Of a stretch of DNA of 64,000 nt, positions 38,578 through 48,782 are shown piece after piece. The stretch's first letter is position 1. Each line of letters opens with the position of its first letter. The notes under the pieces are model-generated. The model searched no databases, was not told the DNA's origin, and saw only the letters and a list, made by a program, of their open reading frames with translations. The position numbers and the translations under genes were made by a program. This DNA is from Monosporascus cannonballus (taxonomy: Eukaryota; Ascomycota; Sordariomycetes; Xylariales): contig QJNS01000170.1 of assembly GCA_004154925.1 (NCBI GenBank), positions 106,001-170,000 of the forward strand. The letters run 5' to 3'.

Positions 38578-38967
38578 TATAACGGCTAGGCGGTTTAACT
38601 AATTATTAACCCTTAATCGTACGGATTTATAGTAACAGCAATATCGTAGAACTTTATAATAATAAAATAACTTAATTATATTTTTAAATACTAAAAGTAT
38701 AAAACTGATATTGCAAATAATTAATATTAATAAATATTATAAGCTGAAATTATTTAAATTATGGAAATAATAAGCATATATATCTTTTTCTCTTTTAATT
38801 TAATTATTTATAATTATACGGCTGGTAGTAATTATGATTACTTAAAATTACCTTTGATCATTGCTAATCACTGGCTTGGTAATAATCACCGTTACGTAAC
38901 CCGTGGAGTGGTCCGTGTGATCCTTGTTTAACCGTTTCTTGAGGCCGAAGTTTGTTGGGTCGTAACA
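38578..38967 (+). repeat. 5' LTR of copy B
   Basis: 390 bp. The left (inner) end is RIP-mutated (TATAACGG), the right (outer) end is nearly intact (GGTCCGTGTGATCC, then GTCGTAACA). Confidence 0.92.
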
Positions 38968-39090
38968 TCCGTCGCTTTAGAGATATGCAAATGCTGTACG
39001 GAGTTATTCGGACTGGTATAAGTTTTTTGCCCTGATCGGATGGAGGAACGAACTTGTACACCAGCCGGAGGGTTGCATAGCTCATCACAG
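38968..39090 (+). pseudogene. 3' part of the ORF disrupted by copy B
   Basis: After the TCCGT duplication the frame from 31748-32063 continues with a TAG, then RYANAVRSYSDWYKFFALIG, WRNELVHQPEGCIAHHRL and TGA. It is listed separately because copy B lies between. Unrecognised; a chance ORF remains possible. Confidence 0.3.
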
Positions 39091-39160
39091 ACTGTGACTT
39101 GTCCCTGTGCTATTACGGTTACCTTTTCTCCATCTTCAATGAACTGTTCTTCCCTGTCAT

Positions 39161-39278
39161 AATATTTTTAATTTTTTTAATATTTTTAATTTTTTTAATT
39201 TTTTTAATTTTTTTAATTTTTTTAATTTTTTTAATTTTTTTAATTTTTTTAATTTTTTTAATTTTTTTAATTTTTAAA
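39161..39278. repeat. 9-bp minisatellite (AATTTTTTT)n
   Basis: About 13 tandem copies of a 9-bp unit (ATTTTTTTA), the first ones with one base changed. It lies about 260 bp beyond the permease stop codon. Because 9 is a multiple of three it gives false repetitive ORFs (IFL or KKI repeats) on both strands; these are not genes. Confidence 0.95.
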
Positions 39279-39541
39279 ATGGAAAAGATTGAACTTCTCG
39301 TATGCTGCCGGAGGAATGCCATTTGATTCATGGAATTTCTCGCTCCCACAATCGAGAGATGCTCGGCTCGCAGACGAGTTAGCGTCGGTTCAAATATCAC
39401 AAGGTGGGAGAACTGTATTAAGTTTACATGTAAACACAAAGCTGATATCCTACGGAATTCTGAAAATATCCCATTGAAAGGAAATATAGAGCAAGCTTCA
39501 TCTATCGAAAACTCTATGTGGCTTTCAGTATCTCCGAGATG
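39279..39541. other. 3' flank of the permease gene
   Basis: Probable 3' untranslated and intergenic sequence between the minisatellite and the permease stop. Overlapping plus-strand frames here are shadows. Confidence 0.45.
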
Positions 39542-41258
39542 TCATAATGGCCGCTTCGTAAAGACATTCCTGTCCCACCCATCCATCTCATCAATCCTCG
39601 TCTCGCGCACAAGCTCATACTTGCCAATCTTGGGCAGAATGACAGCCCATACGAGCCAGTACACACCGCCAGCAAAGATGATGCCGAATCCCACGACGCA
39701 GTGAATCCAGTAGGGCAGCGTCTCGTACGCATTCTGGCCCTTGGTAGGCGGGACGAAAGGGGCGACAACAAGGTAGATGTTGCTAAGCAGGAAGAAGACG
39801 ATGACGGGGAGCGTGGCGCTGATAGGCGGGTTCCAGTTCCAGGACTTGCGGTTCAGGTACAGGTGCAGCAGGCCGGCAGCTACGAAAGCATTGACGATGG
39901 CCAGCGGATAAGAGATGACATTAAGGATGAAGTTGTAGGCATCGCCGGGGGGAGGCGCCAGCATGATGATGACCGAGACGAGCCAGTGCTCGAAGAGACC
40001 GGCCAGCGGCGCGTTGAACGGCTGGTTACTGGCCCAGAACTGCGAGAAGGGCAGGATGCCCTCGCGCCCGAGCTCCTGCACCAGTCGCCCCTGCGAGAAG
40101 ATGACGCTTAAGACGTTGCCAAAGGCAGACAGGGCGACGAAGACGGAGAGGGCGCGCTCGGCGCGCTCGCCGAATACGTTACGGAAGAGCGAGGCCGCGA
40201 CGAGGCGGCCGGACTCGAGGATCTCTTGCTTCGGCACCGCTGCGAAGTATGCGATGTTGACCAGCATGTACAGGACCGAGACAATGGCGATGGCCGACGG
40301 AGCGGCGATCTTCAGCGTGCGGACCGGGTTCTTCGTCTCGCTCAAGGCGTAGTTGGCATTGCTATAGCCGATATATGACCAGATAACGTTGTAGAGCGCG
40401 GTGACCACGCCGTAGGCGCTACCAGTCGTTCCCTCGAAAGCATTCGTGAAGTTGTCTGGCTTTTTCTCGAGCTTCACACCCCCACCAAGGGCGACCCAGC
40501 CGGCGACCACGATGATTAAGATTATGATGAGCTTGATTGCCCCGAGCAGGTTCTGTAAATGCAGACTGTAGGACCAAAGTTAGTGCTAGGCCCCGGAACA
40601 CGTGAGGTGAATTTACAAGGCTGGACTTGAGAATGCCCCTTACCCCCATTTTAAAGCCAAGCCGTGTGTCAAGAAGGCCACTGTCACACAAGCTAATCCG
40701 ATACCGCGCTGGTTCCACCGATTGACCTCGACATTGGCGGCGTGGAGGATGTACTCCCCAAATACAACTGAGTTGCTAGCGGCCCAGCCCAGCAGGACGA
40801 CGTACCCGGTATACAATCCCGTCGTCAAAAACTTGGGCTTCCTATATACGTATTCGAGGTAATTCTTCTCTCCGCCGTTCTTAGGGATGGCAGTGCCGAA
40901 CTCGAGGTAGACCGCAGTACCGGCCGCCGCGATGAGCATTCCCGCGACCCATATGAGCAGAGAAAGCCCCACGCTACCCGACAGGGACAGGATAGCGCCA
41001 GGAGTTGCGAAGATGCCCGTACCGATCACGCGGTTGAAGATGAGGAAAATGGCAGAGAAGATGCCAATCTGACGCTTAGAGTTACGGGCAATCTGCAGTT
41101 CTTCTGTATCTTCGGTGTTAGGGAGTCTACCGAGATTATAGAGAATGTGCGTTAAGGGCAGCAATGCACTACATACCAGCATGAATGTCCGGGAAGTCAG
41201 CGGCAGGGTCCTCATCCTTCTTTGAGGTGGATGTCCGTGGAGTGACGGCTTCCAACAT
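39542..41258 (-). CDS. Mup1-type amino-acid (methionine) permease, APC superfamily, 521 aa, three exons
   Basis: Plasma-membrane transporter of the fungal high-affinity methionine permease (Mup1) type; the substrate is inferred from the family. Exons 41258-41177, 41103-40644 and 40565-39542 total 1566 bp. Intron 1 (41176-41104, 73 bp) is GTATGT...CTAAC...ACAG; intron 2 (40643-40566, 78 bp) is GTAAGG...CTAAC...ACAG. The start is ATG 41258 (MLEAVTPRTSTSKKDEDP); the ATG at 41215 would read intron 1. Splicing restores HAEELQIARNSKRQIGIFSA and LKWGLHLQNLLGAIKL. Marks: NRVIGTGIFATPG (51-63), the APC TM1 motif; GGEKNYLEYVYRKP (104-117), typical of Mup1-like proteins; about twelve hydrophobic segments; a soluble tail (ETRIDEMDGWDRN). 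Length and composition are normal, with no RIP stops, so it appears functional. Confidence 0.93.
40566..40643 (-). other. Intron 2 of the permease gene
   Basis: 78 bp, donor GTAAGG, branch point CACTAACTT, acceptor CCTACAG. A second ACAG, 13 bases later, would shift the frame, so the first acceptor is chosen. Contains a CACGTG. Confidence 0.85.
41104..41176 (-). other. Intron 1 of the permease gene
   Basis: 73 bp, donor GTATGT, branch point CCTAACACC about 15 bases before the acceptor GATACAG. It joins codon 28 as G|AA (Glu). Confidence 0.85.
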
Positions 41259-41795
41259 TGGGAGGACAGTTATCGTGAAGCACGAAACTCGTTCACAGCT
41301 AATATGCCAATGCTCGAGGCAAGAAAAGACGATGCGGTTTCAGAGGCACTCATATCCATCATGCAGGACCAATTGTATCGATGGGGCTGCTCGTTAGTAT
41401 TTAACTAGGAGATTGATTACTATCGGCAAGGATACGCATGATTGCGCCTTCATACGTGATCGCCACATCCCCTTGCGTGCGTTGCGCGGACCTACCCGCT
41501 CGGTCAAACAAACTTTTCCTATGTTCAAATTTTGGTGCGTGAAGGCGTGATCGTCTTGGCCCGATCTAATGGCTAGACCCTAGTTCCTGAATTTACCCAC
41601 TTTCTAAATCGCTCCACAACACTAAATACGAAGCTATTAACAACAACACTCTTTAATATTTTAACAGAAAGAGTATATTATTATTATATTTTAATAACTA
41701 TTCACAATATATGTTCTTTGTTAGTATTTAAATAATTTTATAGCTAATTTTGTAATATTCTTTTTATAAATTTATTAATATATATAATAGCTAAA
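41259..41795. promoter_or_regulatory. Upstream region of the permease gene
   Basis: Probable promoter and 5' leader. Composition is normal to about 41620, then sharply AT-rich until the LTR at 41796. No binding site can be assigned here. Confidence 0.4.
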
Positions 41796-42272
41796 TGTGA
41801 CGGCTAAGGGTTTAACCAACTATTAAACCTTAGTTGTACGGGTTTATGTTGGCAGGAGTATCGTGGGAATCTGAGCAATAGGTACAGTAATCGTGTCACG
41901 TCTCGTAATACCAAGGGTGCCTTGGGTAACGAATTGTTATATTGCAAACGATTGGTATTGATGGGTGTTGCAAGCTGGTGCTATCTAGACTATGGAAACA
42001 ACGAGCGTATATATCCTTCTCCTGCTTGCTGGATCACCATCAGTAAGTTGGCGATCCGGCTCACTGGCTCACCACCAGTGAGTTGGTGATCCGGCTCACT
42101 GGCTCACCACCAGTGAGTTGGTGATCCATCACGTGACCTGCCCCACCACGCACTTATGGTTGGGTTGTGTCAGACCGTTTCTGGAGACCGTGGCGCGTTG
42201 GGCCATGACACTTGGGTCCTATTTCGATTAAGTGACCGTTTCCGAGACCCTCCTTTTAATTGGGTTATAATA
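41796..42272 (+). repeat. Left LTR of copy E: complete LTR plus 62-bp tail of another subtype
   Basis: 41796-42210 runs TGTGACGGCT...CATGACA, a full LTR. 42211-42272 (CTTGGGTCCTATTTCG...TTATAATA) repeats the end of the LTR subtype found at 48783. The sequence is GC-rich, free of RIP damage, and contains 35-bp tandem repeats and TCACGTGA. Confidence 0.85.
42029..42127. repeat. 35-bp tandem repeat inside the left LTR of copy E
   Basis: Almost three copies (the first variant, the last partial) of a unit starting GGCTCACCACCAGTGAG. CTCACTGG and CCAGTGAG in each repeat are inverted and can form a short hairpin. Confidence 0.9.
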
Positions 42273-42339
42273 CGATCTCCTCTTTTCCCAAATTTTGCCC
42301 TTAAGATTTTTTTAGTAAGCTTTTTCCTTATCTGTTACC

Positions 42340-42958
42340 ATATTTAATCGAATTACTAAGAACAGCAAACGTATTAACTAAAAAAAAAAAAGCGCGAAAT
42401 CCAAGTTCGTTTCGTTTTTAATTCTGGTTTTAAAGTTATACCTTATATACCTTTTTTTCGTATTAGCACCTTATGCATTATATCGGATGGTATAGCGCGT
42501 TATTAATAATATATCTTAAAAAACGTTATTACAATAATTTCGATATTGCTTTTTTATTTTTAAATAATATTAACAAAAAAAAATAAAACGTTTGCGGTTA
42601 AAAAATCTTTTACCGATTAATATCTTCGTAATATTTGTTAAGAATTATTAATAATATTTCGTTATTTAAATAAGGCGTTATCTCGTTTAGAACCTTTTCG
42701 TATTTAATAAGATTTTTTCGTAAAAAAGGTATAAAAATAGTTAACCAAGGCTTTTAATCTTGGGATAAATTTGAAAAATAAGAAAAGACCGATGGCCTAG
42801 AAGCGGAGCGCGAACGTTTAAAAATTGAGTTTCGTATCGTATTTCTCGACTGGTTTTATTTTTCAGATCTTATTATAGATGTAAACTGGGATGCGATTAT
42901 TTTCGATGGTTCTGCCATTATTAATAAAAGTTCCTCAGTAAACGTTAAACGCCAATAA
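42340..42958 (+). pseudogene. Conserved antisense ORF of family A (copy E)
   Basis: Starts ATA (from ATG, context ACC) at 42340: FNRITKNSKRIN, stop for Gln, then Lys-rich, then VRFVFNSGFKVIPYIPFFRI and STLCIISDGIARY. The last piece keeps one Cys and suggests the ancestral pattern PC.PCF.....LC...... The C-terminal part includes LEAERERLKIEFRIVFLDW and VNWDAIIFDGSA. It ends with CGCCAATAA, the same bases as in copies A and G. At least one indel is present. Confidence 0.6.
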
Positions 42959-45900
42959 GATTCTTAGCGAATTTCTAGATATTTTCGGAATTCGGGTGCC
43001 TTTTTTACTCAATTAGGTATTAAATAAATCCGTTTTATTTCCGTATATCGTGGATTTTTTTTTTACCTTATATATTTATTCGTTGTTTATTTCTATATCG
43101 TTTTATACCGTATATACTTCAATTATATCCGCTATTAATTCGAGTAAAAAAGTAAAAAATTAGATGAAACTTATTTTTTAGTGGGAATTTTAATTAATAA
43201 TTGTTTTCTGAGATTTTCTTGGCGATTTCTTATAGACCGATATATTTTGAAATCGAGCTTTTTATTAAGTCGTTTTATTTAAATATTTTTTATAACGAAA
43301 AAAACCATTTTATCTTTTTCGAAAGTTAATCTTTTTAACATTTTCTAATTATAATATTTATTTATTTAGTTACATACGAATTCTAATTCTGTTTTTATTT
43401 TTTGGTATAATTATTATAGCTTTTTTGACGTAAAGATTATTTTAATAAAAATTGGATTATCGTTACGTATTTTTCTATAAATTTTAAAAATAAAATCAAA
43501 ATTTACGTTCGTAAATATTATTTTGATATTTTCGTAATAACTGGTATTATAAGCCAGTTATATAATCAGCAATTTTTTAATCTAATTATTTTATTCGTAA
43601 TTAATGTAATATCGAAAGTAAGTTTTTAAAGTTTAATTTATTCGTTTTATTTGTTTATTTAAAATTTAAATGCGCTAAATAATTTGTAATTGAGGCCAAC
43701 TTATATTATAAAGCTTTATTAAAATTTAAATACAAATATTAATCTTTTATTTAAATAGTTTCTATTAATATTTCGTATATGCTGAAAATATGTTTAAGAA
43801 AATGTATGCTATTTGTTCCGCGTTTATATCTTTATGATATAATAAAAACTAAAAATGTTTCGTAAATCGATCGACGATTACAAAAATATTATCGTAATGT
43901 ATTTTTATAACTAAATCTTTTAATATAAGGAGTTTAGTAATAAAATCGAATATAATTAAATATTATAATTATTTTATAATTAGTAATAGCTATAATTTTC
44001 TATATGGCTTATATCGTCAAACTTTATTCTGGCACAAATATCGCATTATTATATAATTTTCTATATCGTTAATTTTATTTTAGGAAAAATATATATGCGA
44101 TAAAGCCGTTTTAGAGTTTTGTGAACCCCTGGATATCCATATAATTTATATTCGTATGTTTCGTACTAGATCTTTTTAATATTTTTTGAAATTTGTATTT
44201 TGTCTTTTTTTGGATTTTCTAAGAAACCGTCGTTGTATTATTAGATCTTTTAATGCATATCAAAGGTACTGCCTAAATTGTCATAATTTGTCGCGGACGT
44301 AAATATCCTTTTATAGTAGTATTAAAAATTATATGGCTAATTTTAATTAATTTTTTCGAGATTTAATTATTTATTTAAGGCGTTTGTTCTGTTATTCTTT
44401 AAGTCTTTCTTATAGATAATAACGAAATCGAAGTTCGCCAATTTTTCTACGTAACGAAATTATCGTTTTGTAAATTCTCTGGTCGTAATAAAATAGGTAA
44501 AAGTTTAATAATCCATATAAACATTAATCTAGTACAAAATTCCCTTTAAAAATATTTAAACTCTCGGAATACTTTAGTAATAACCATAAATTCCTTATCT
44601 GCAATACCGTAATTAAGCTCGGTTCCTTTTAACTAATATAAAAAAATATAATAAGATACAATTTATCTAAACTATTTTGTTATTTAATTATTATGAATAA
44701 CGCGTAATTCAACATGTCAATTTTTAGTTCAACAAAACGTATTAAATTATATATAATTAATATTAATTCGTTAATAATTACTTCCTTAATATCTTAAAAC
44801 GCCTTTTTTATTTCGGGCACTTATTTAAACTTTTTTACTTTTTTCGTAAAATTCGTCAAGGATATAATTATTCTGCTAAAGTTCTGAATAAATTTCCTAT
44901 AATAATTGGCGAACCTAAGAAATACTTGTATCTCCTTAACCGTAATTACCGTTTGCTATTTTATAACTACAGTAATTTTCTTAAGGTCCATCCTAATATA
45001 TTTTGGGGTAATAATATGTCCTAAATATTTTATTTCTTATACGTAAAACTGACTTTTTTGCGTTAATAAGCAGCTTTACGTTTTATAAAATTTGAAAAAC
45101 TTTATCAACATATTTTACATATGCTTTTTTCATTTTTAAGAAAATAAAAATGTCGTCGAGATAACATACGACAAAAACAGCGAGATATTTTTGTAATACG
45201 TATTTAATTATTCGTTAAAAAATTACTAATGCGTTCGAAAATCCATTTAATATAATTAAGTACTTAAATAATTCATATTTTATCTTAAAGGCTATTTTTT
45301 ATTTGTCTTCTTTTTTAATTTTAATAAAGTTATATTTATTTTTAAAATCGAATACAGTAAATTATTTGGCTCTGTAAAATTAGTTGTTTTTTTTGTAATC
45401 AATAATAACAATATTTTATTTTTTTAATAATAATATCTTTTAATTATTAATAATTAATTACAAATCGTAATTTTTCGTTTTTTTCGATACGAAAAATATT
45501 AGATAACTTGCTAGTAATTTGGAAAGTCGAATTTATTCTTTTTGTAATCGATTTTCTAGGTATTTTCTAAAAGTACGTAATTCGTTTCCGCTAAGATTAT
45601 AAATAGAGTAAAACTTTGTCGAAAGTTTTTCTTAAAAACTATCTCCCAATCTTATTCGCTATATTCTAATAATTTCGTATTAAGCTTTTTCTTGAAAAGC
45701 TATATATATCGGTAATATTATAGTAATATATTGGTTAAAATTTTAACTGTTGGGGTTATTATTTTAAATCGTTATTTAATTGCTTCAGTTTCGCTTTAAT
45801 AATAATAATAATATATCATATTTTTTTCTGATGCCTATTTTTTTTCTTGTGTTTTGTCTGTTAGTGTAATAAGGTTTCTATTGTGTTTTTATGCCTGCAT

Positions 45901-48420
45901 TCGTCGCCATTTTCTATCAAGTATTAAGATCTTAAGTTTTTTATCCCTTAATAAGGTATAAGTTAAACCTTATCTAGCTATTTTTTTTATTAATTAAAAT
46001 TTCGTACTAGCGTATCTATAATAATTTTAAGATTATATCGTAATTTTTAAATACAACGATATCGAAATTAATTAATTGATATTATTTTTAAATAAAAATC
46101 TCAAAATGATTAAGTTCGCGTATAATTTTCCTGTTATCGTAAACGAATTCCTAACTTTCGACATTTGTCGTGATATAAGGTTTTAATTTGTATTTCTATA
46201 ATAATCTAAGCCTATTAACCATATTTAGTACAATATAATTTCCGCTCAAAGTTTCGCAGTTTATTATTACGATGTACCAATACGTTCTAATTCGTATATC
46301 TAAAGTGATAAGGTTATTAACGGCTCCTATCGTCGCGTTTAGAACCTTTTTTAGGAGTTTTTCCTAATTTCTTTAAGTTTTGTTCTTCTGCGGCTTTTTT
46401 ATAGGTAACCTTTTTCTTTTAATTTCTATTCGAGTTTGTCGAACCATATATGTATTTCCGTACTTAACGCGTTAAATTGTTATATTTGTCGTTATTGTCG
46501 GCGTACTGTTTCTTCGAGTTATATTAATTATTTTTGGTTTTGCTATAATTTATTTTTTTATTAAATAAATTGTTCCCTTATATTTTCAATTATATCACAT
46601 TATGCGTCGTATTAATTATCGTTTCAAAGTTTGTTTATAAATTAACGTATATTTTCCTTAATAACGTTTTTTTCGTTAAGATTTATAGTAAATGCTAATT
46701 AACAATAGAAATTTGTAATGGCTTTTTGGCAGTATTTTTTCATTATGTACTAGATCAGCTTTTTTTTCGTTTAGTGGTTATATTATTCGTAATAGCAAAC
46801 GGGGTTTTATTACGAGCATTAGTTTTTTTCCGACAAGTTTTCTGTTTCGACCAATTAGTGAAGATTTTCTAGGGCTATAAATCAAAAGTGTCCATATTAT
46901 TATTTATCGTTTTTATTATTTTTAGTTCGGTTTGGAAAATCAAATCCCTTATCATATATGCACGTAATCCGTTCGTAGTTATATTGTTTTTATTTTTCGT
47001 AATCGAGATATTTTCGTCGTTAGTAATATATAGCATATATTTTGTCGTATCGATCAAGAATCTCGGTACAGATTTTTTCTGTCCAATCTTACTATTTGCA
47101 TAATTCTTCTTGTAATGCTTTTTATTATATTCGCGATGTTTATTAAACTAGTTTTCTGGCTTCGCGTATTTTTCGTTAAACTTTTTATAGTAATAGCTCT
47201 TACTGGACTTTTTGCTATAGAGGGCCTGGTATATACTTAAGCCGAATTATGTTAATGGATTTGCTTTCGTTTTTTTAATTTTCTCTGGATTATCTCTCGT
47301 GTACGAGTGTTTAGTTATCCTAACGGGGTCTTTTAGATACCTTATACTATGCTGCCTTATGCCCCATTCTGTTATAATTAAACCATTTAATCTGGTTCTA
47401 GTTCTTCCTATAAATAGTTCCTGGTTTTATGGGCCCTAGTTTCGTGTCGTAAAAAATATTACCGCGTCGAAAAACGTTGATATTAGCCGTATATCGGGGT
47501 TTGTTATTATTTTTTTCCTTTGGTACCTTTAATACGTTAAGCGTATTATTAATCGTGAATTTTGATTGTTATAACGATATAATCCGATAAATAATTAGGC
47601 CGATCAAATTTAAAAAGCTTTTTTTATATTTCTTTTTTTAAACCGTCGAAAAACGGAGCTATTGATATTTCTTATTTCTGATTTAGCTTAAAGGCTAACT
47701 GAACAAACGTACTGCCGTAATTAAATATTCATTCTTTTTGTCGTAACTATGAAATCTATATTTCGGCCTTGATTTTTTTGTTTATTATTACTAAAATCTT
47801 CGTTGATACTTAATTAAATTGTTTGTAATCATTATATATTCGTATTATTTCCGAGTTTCGTTTTTCGATTAATAAAGTAATATATTTTTTATGACGAGCT
47901 TAAATTAAATAACCGTATTTCCGATAAATTATCCCATTACGAATTTAATTCATATAATAAATATAATTAATTAAATGAAAAATATCCGAAATATGTTCGA
48001 TATTAAGTTAGGAATAATTATAACTTAATTAAGGTTCCGTCGAAAAGTTCTAGTTTAAGGGGTTTAAGGATTTTTCCTGGTTTCTTTGTAAAATTTAGCT
48101 AAATAATCTGGCTTGTTCGAAAAAGTCTTCTAGTTTCGAAAGCTTTTTTTTTTCTTAAGTTTTTTATAGGCGGCTTAAAAAGACGTCGTAAGGTTATTAT
48201 TATCTTTTTTAAGCTAAAAAATACGTTCGTTTATAGCATCCAGACGTTAAAGAATTTTTTCGTAAAAAAGGCGAAACTGCTCTTTTTTTTTCGGATTCCA
48301 TTTTAGTGTCCGAGTTATTAGGGACCTGGTAAATAGGTTATTTAGGCTGCTTGTTAATAGATATAATATTAATGATATTGCCTAAAATCTGATAATATTA
48401 TTAAACAAAAACTTATAACG
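42940..48420 (-). pseudogene. gag-pol of copy E, RIP-inactivated
   Basis: Minus strand. RT at 45172-45141 keeps VVCYLDDIFIF with both catalytic Asp, the least damaged active site in the window. Gag near 48400-48000 shows the same coiled-coil and capsid-entry blocks as copy A. Stops and indels elsewhere exclude function. Confidence 0.75.
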
Positions 48421-48780
48421 TATAACGGCTAGGAATTTAACTAATTATTAAACCTTAATCGTACGGGTTTATATTAGCAGAAATATTGTAAGATTTTAAA
48501 TAATAAATATAATAACGTATTAAGTTTCGTAATATCAAAAGTACTTTAAATAATAAATTATTATTATAAGCTGATATTATTTAAACTGTGGAAATAACGA
48601 GCGTATATATCTTTTTATGGATCCCGTTAAATCTCTTGGATTATTCCGAATCTATATCGGATAACTGCATGGATCCCGTTAGATCCCTTGGATTATTCCG
48701 GATCCATATCGGATAACTACATAGATCTCGTTAGATCCCTTAGATCATTCCGGATCCATATTACGTCGTTTCGACCCACT
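48421..48780 (+). repeat. Right LTR of copy E, lacking its last ~62 bp
   Basis: Starts TATAACGGCT and breaks off at CGACCCACT. Its middle has a 52-bp tandem repeat not found in the left LTR. Confidence 0.85.
48619..48760. repeat. 52-bp tandem repeat in the right LTR of copy E
   Basis: Two full and one partial copy of a unit beginning GGATCCCGTTAGATC (48619, 48671, 48723). The mirrored LTR at 48783 carries the same type of unit. Confidence 0.85.
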
Positions 48781-48782
48781 CG

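Larger units (their letters stand above)
32064..38967 (-). mobile_element. Gypsy retrotransposon, family A copy B, full length (6904 bp) inside the gene island
   Basis: LTRs at 32064-32449 and 38578-38967 with a perfect TCCGT duplication (32059-32063 and 38968-38972). The minus strand reads gag near 38550-38150, the RT active site near 35366-35341 and the chromodomain near 33200-33130. The plus strand has the antisense ORF at 32529-33149. The polypurine tract GGGAAAGGGAAAATCG (minus strand, 32450-32465) adjoins the 3' LTR. The interior is RIP-degraded, but the outer ends of both LTRs are nearly unmutated. Confidence 0.93.
41796..48780 (-). mobile_element. Gypsy retrotransposon, family A copy E, with abnormal LTRs
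   Basis: Body as in copies A and B: gag near 48400-48000, RT near 45172-45141 (VVCYLDDIFIF, active site intact) and chromodomain near 43010-42940 on the minus strand; antisense ORF at 42340-42958 on the plus strand. The ends are unusual. The left LTR (41796-42210) is complete, hardly mutated and of one subtype, followed by a 62-bp tail of a second subtype. The right LTR (48421-48780) is of the second subtype and lacks just that tail. No target duplication can be found. Confidence 0.85.

Noticed and set aside
38864..39088. 74-codon minus-strand ORF across the right border of copy B
   Set aside because: Its first half is island DNA and its second half LTR; it exists only because of the insertion.
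39099..39439. Repetitive ORFs on both strands (IFL or KKI repeats)
   Set aside because: Produced by the 9-bp minisatellite, whose unit is a multiple of three.
39701..40352. Plus-strand ORFs of 129-136 codons opposite the permease
   Set aside because: Arg/Asp/Glu-rich shadows of the permease exon in a GC-rich stretch.
40419..40718. Minus-strand ORF across permease intron 2
   Set aside because: Wrong frame; it reads through the intron. Splicing gives the conserved permease sequence.
41104..41215. Alternative permease start at ATG 41215
   Set aside because: Requires reading intron 1 as coding; the spliced N-terminus from 41258 fits splice signals and the family better.
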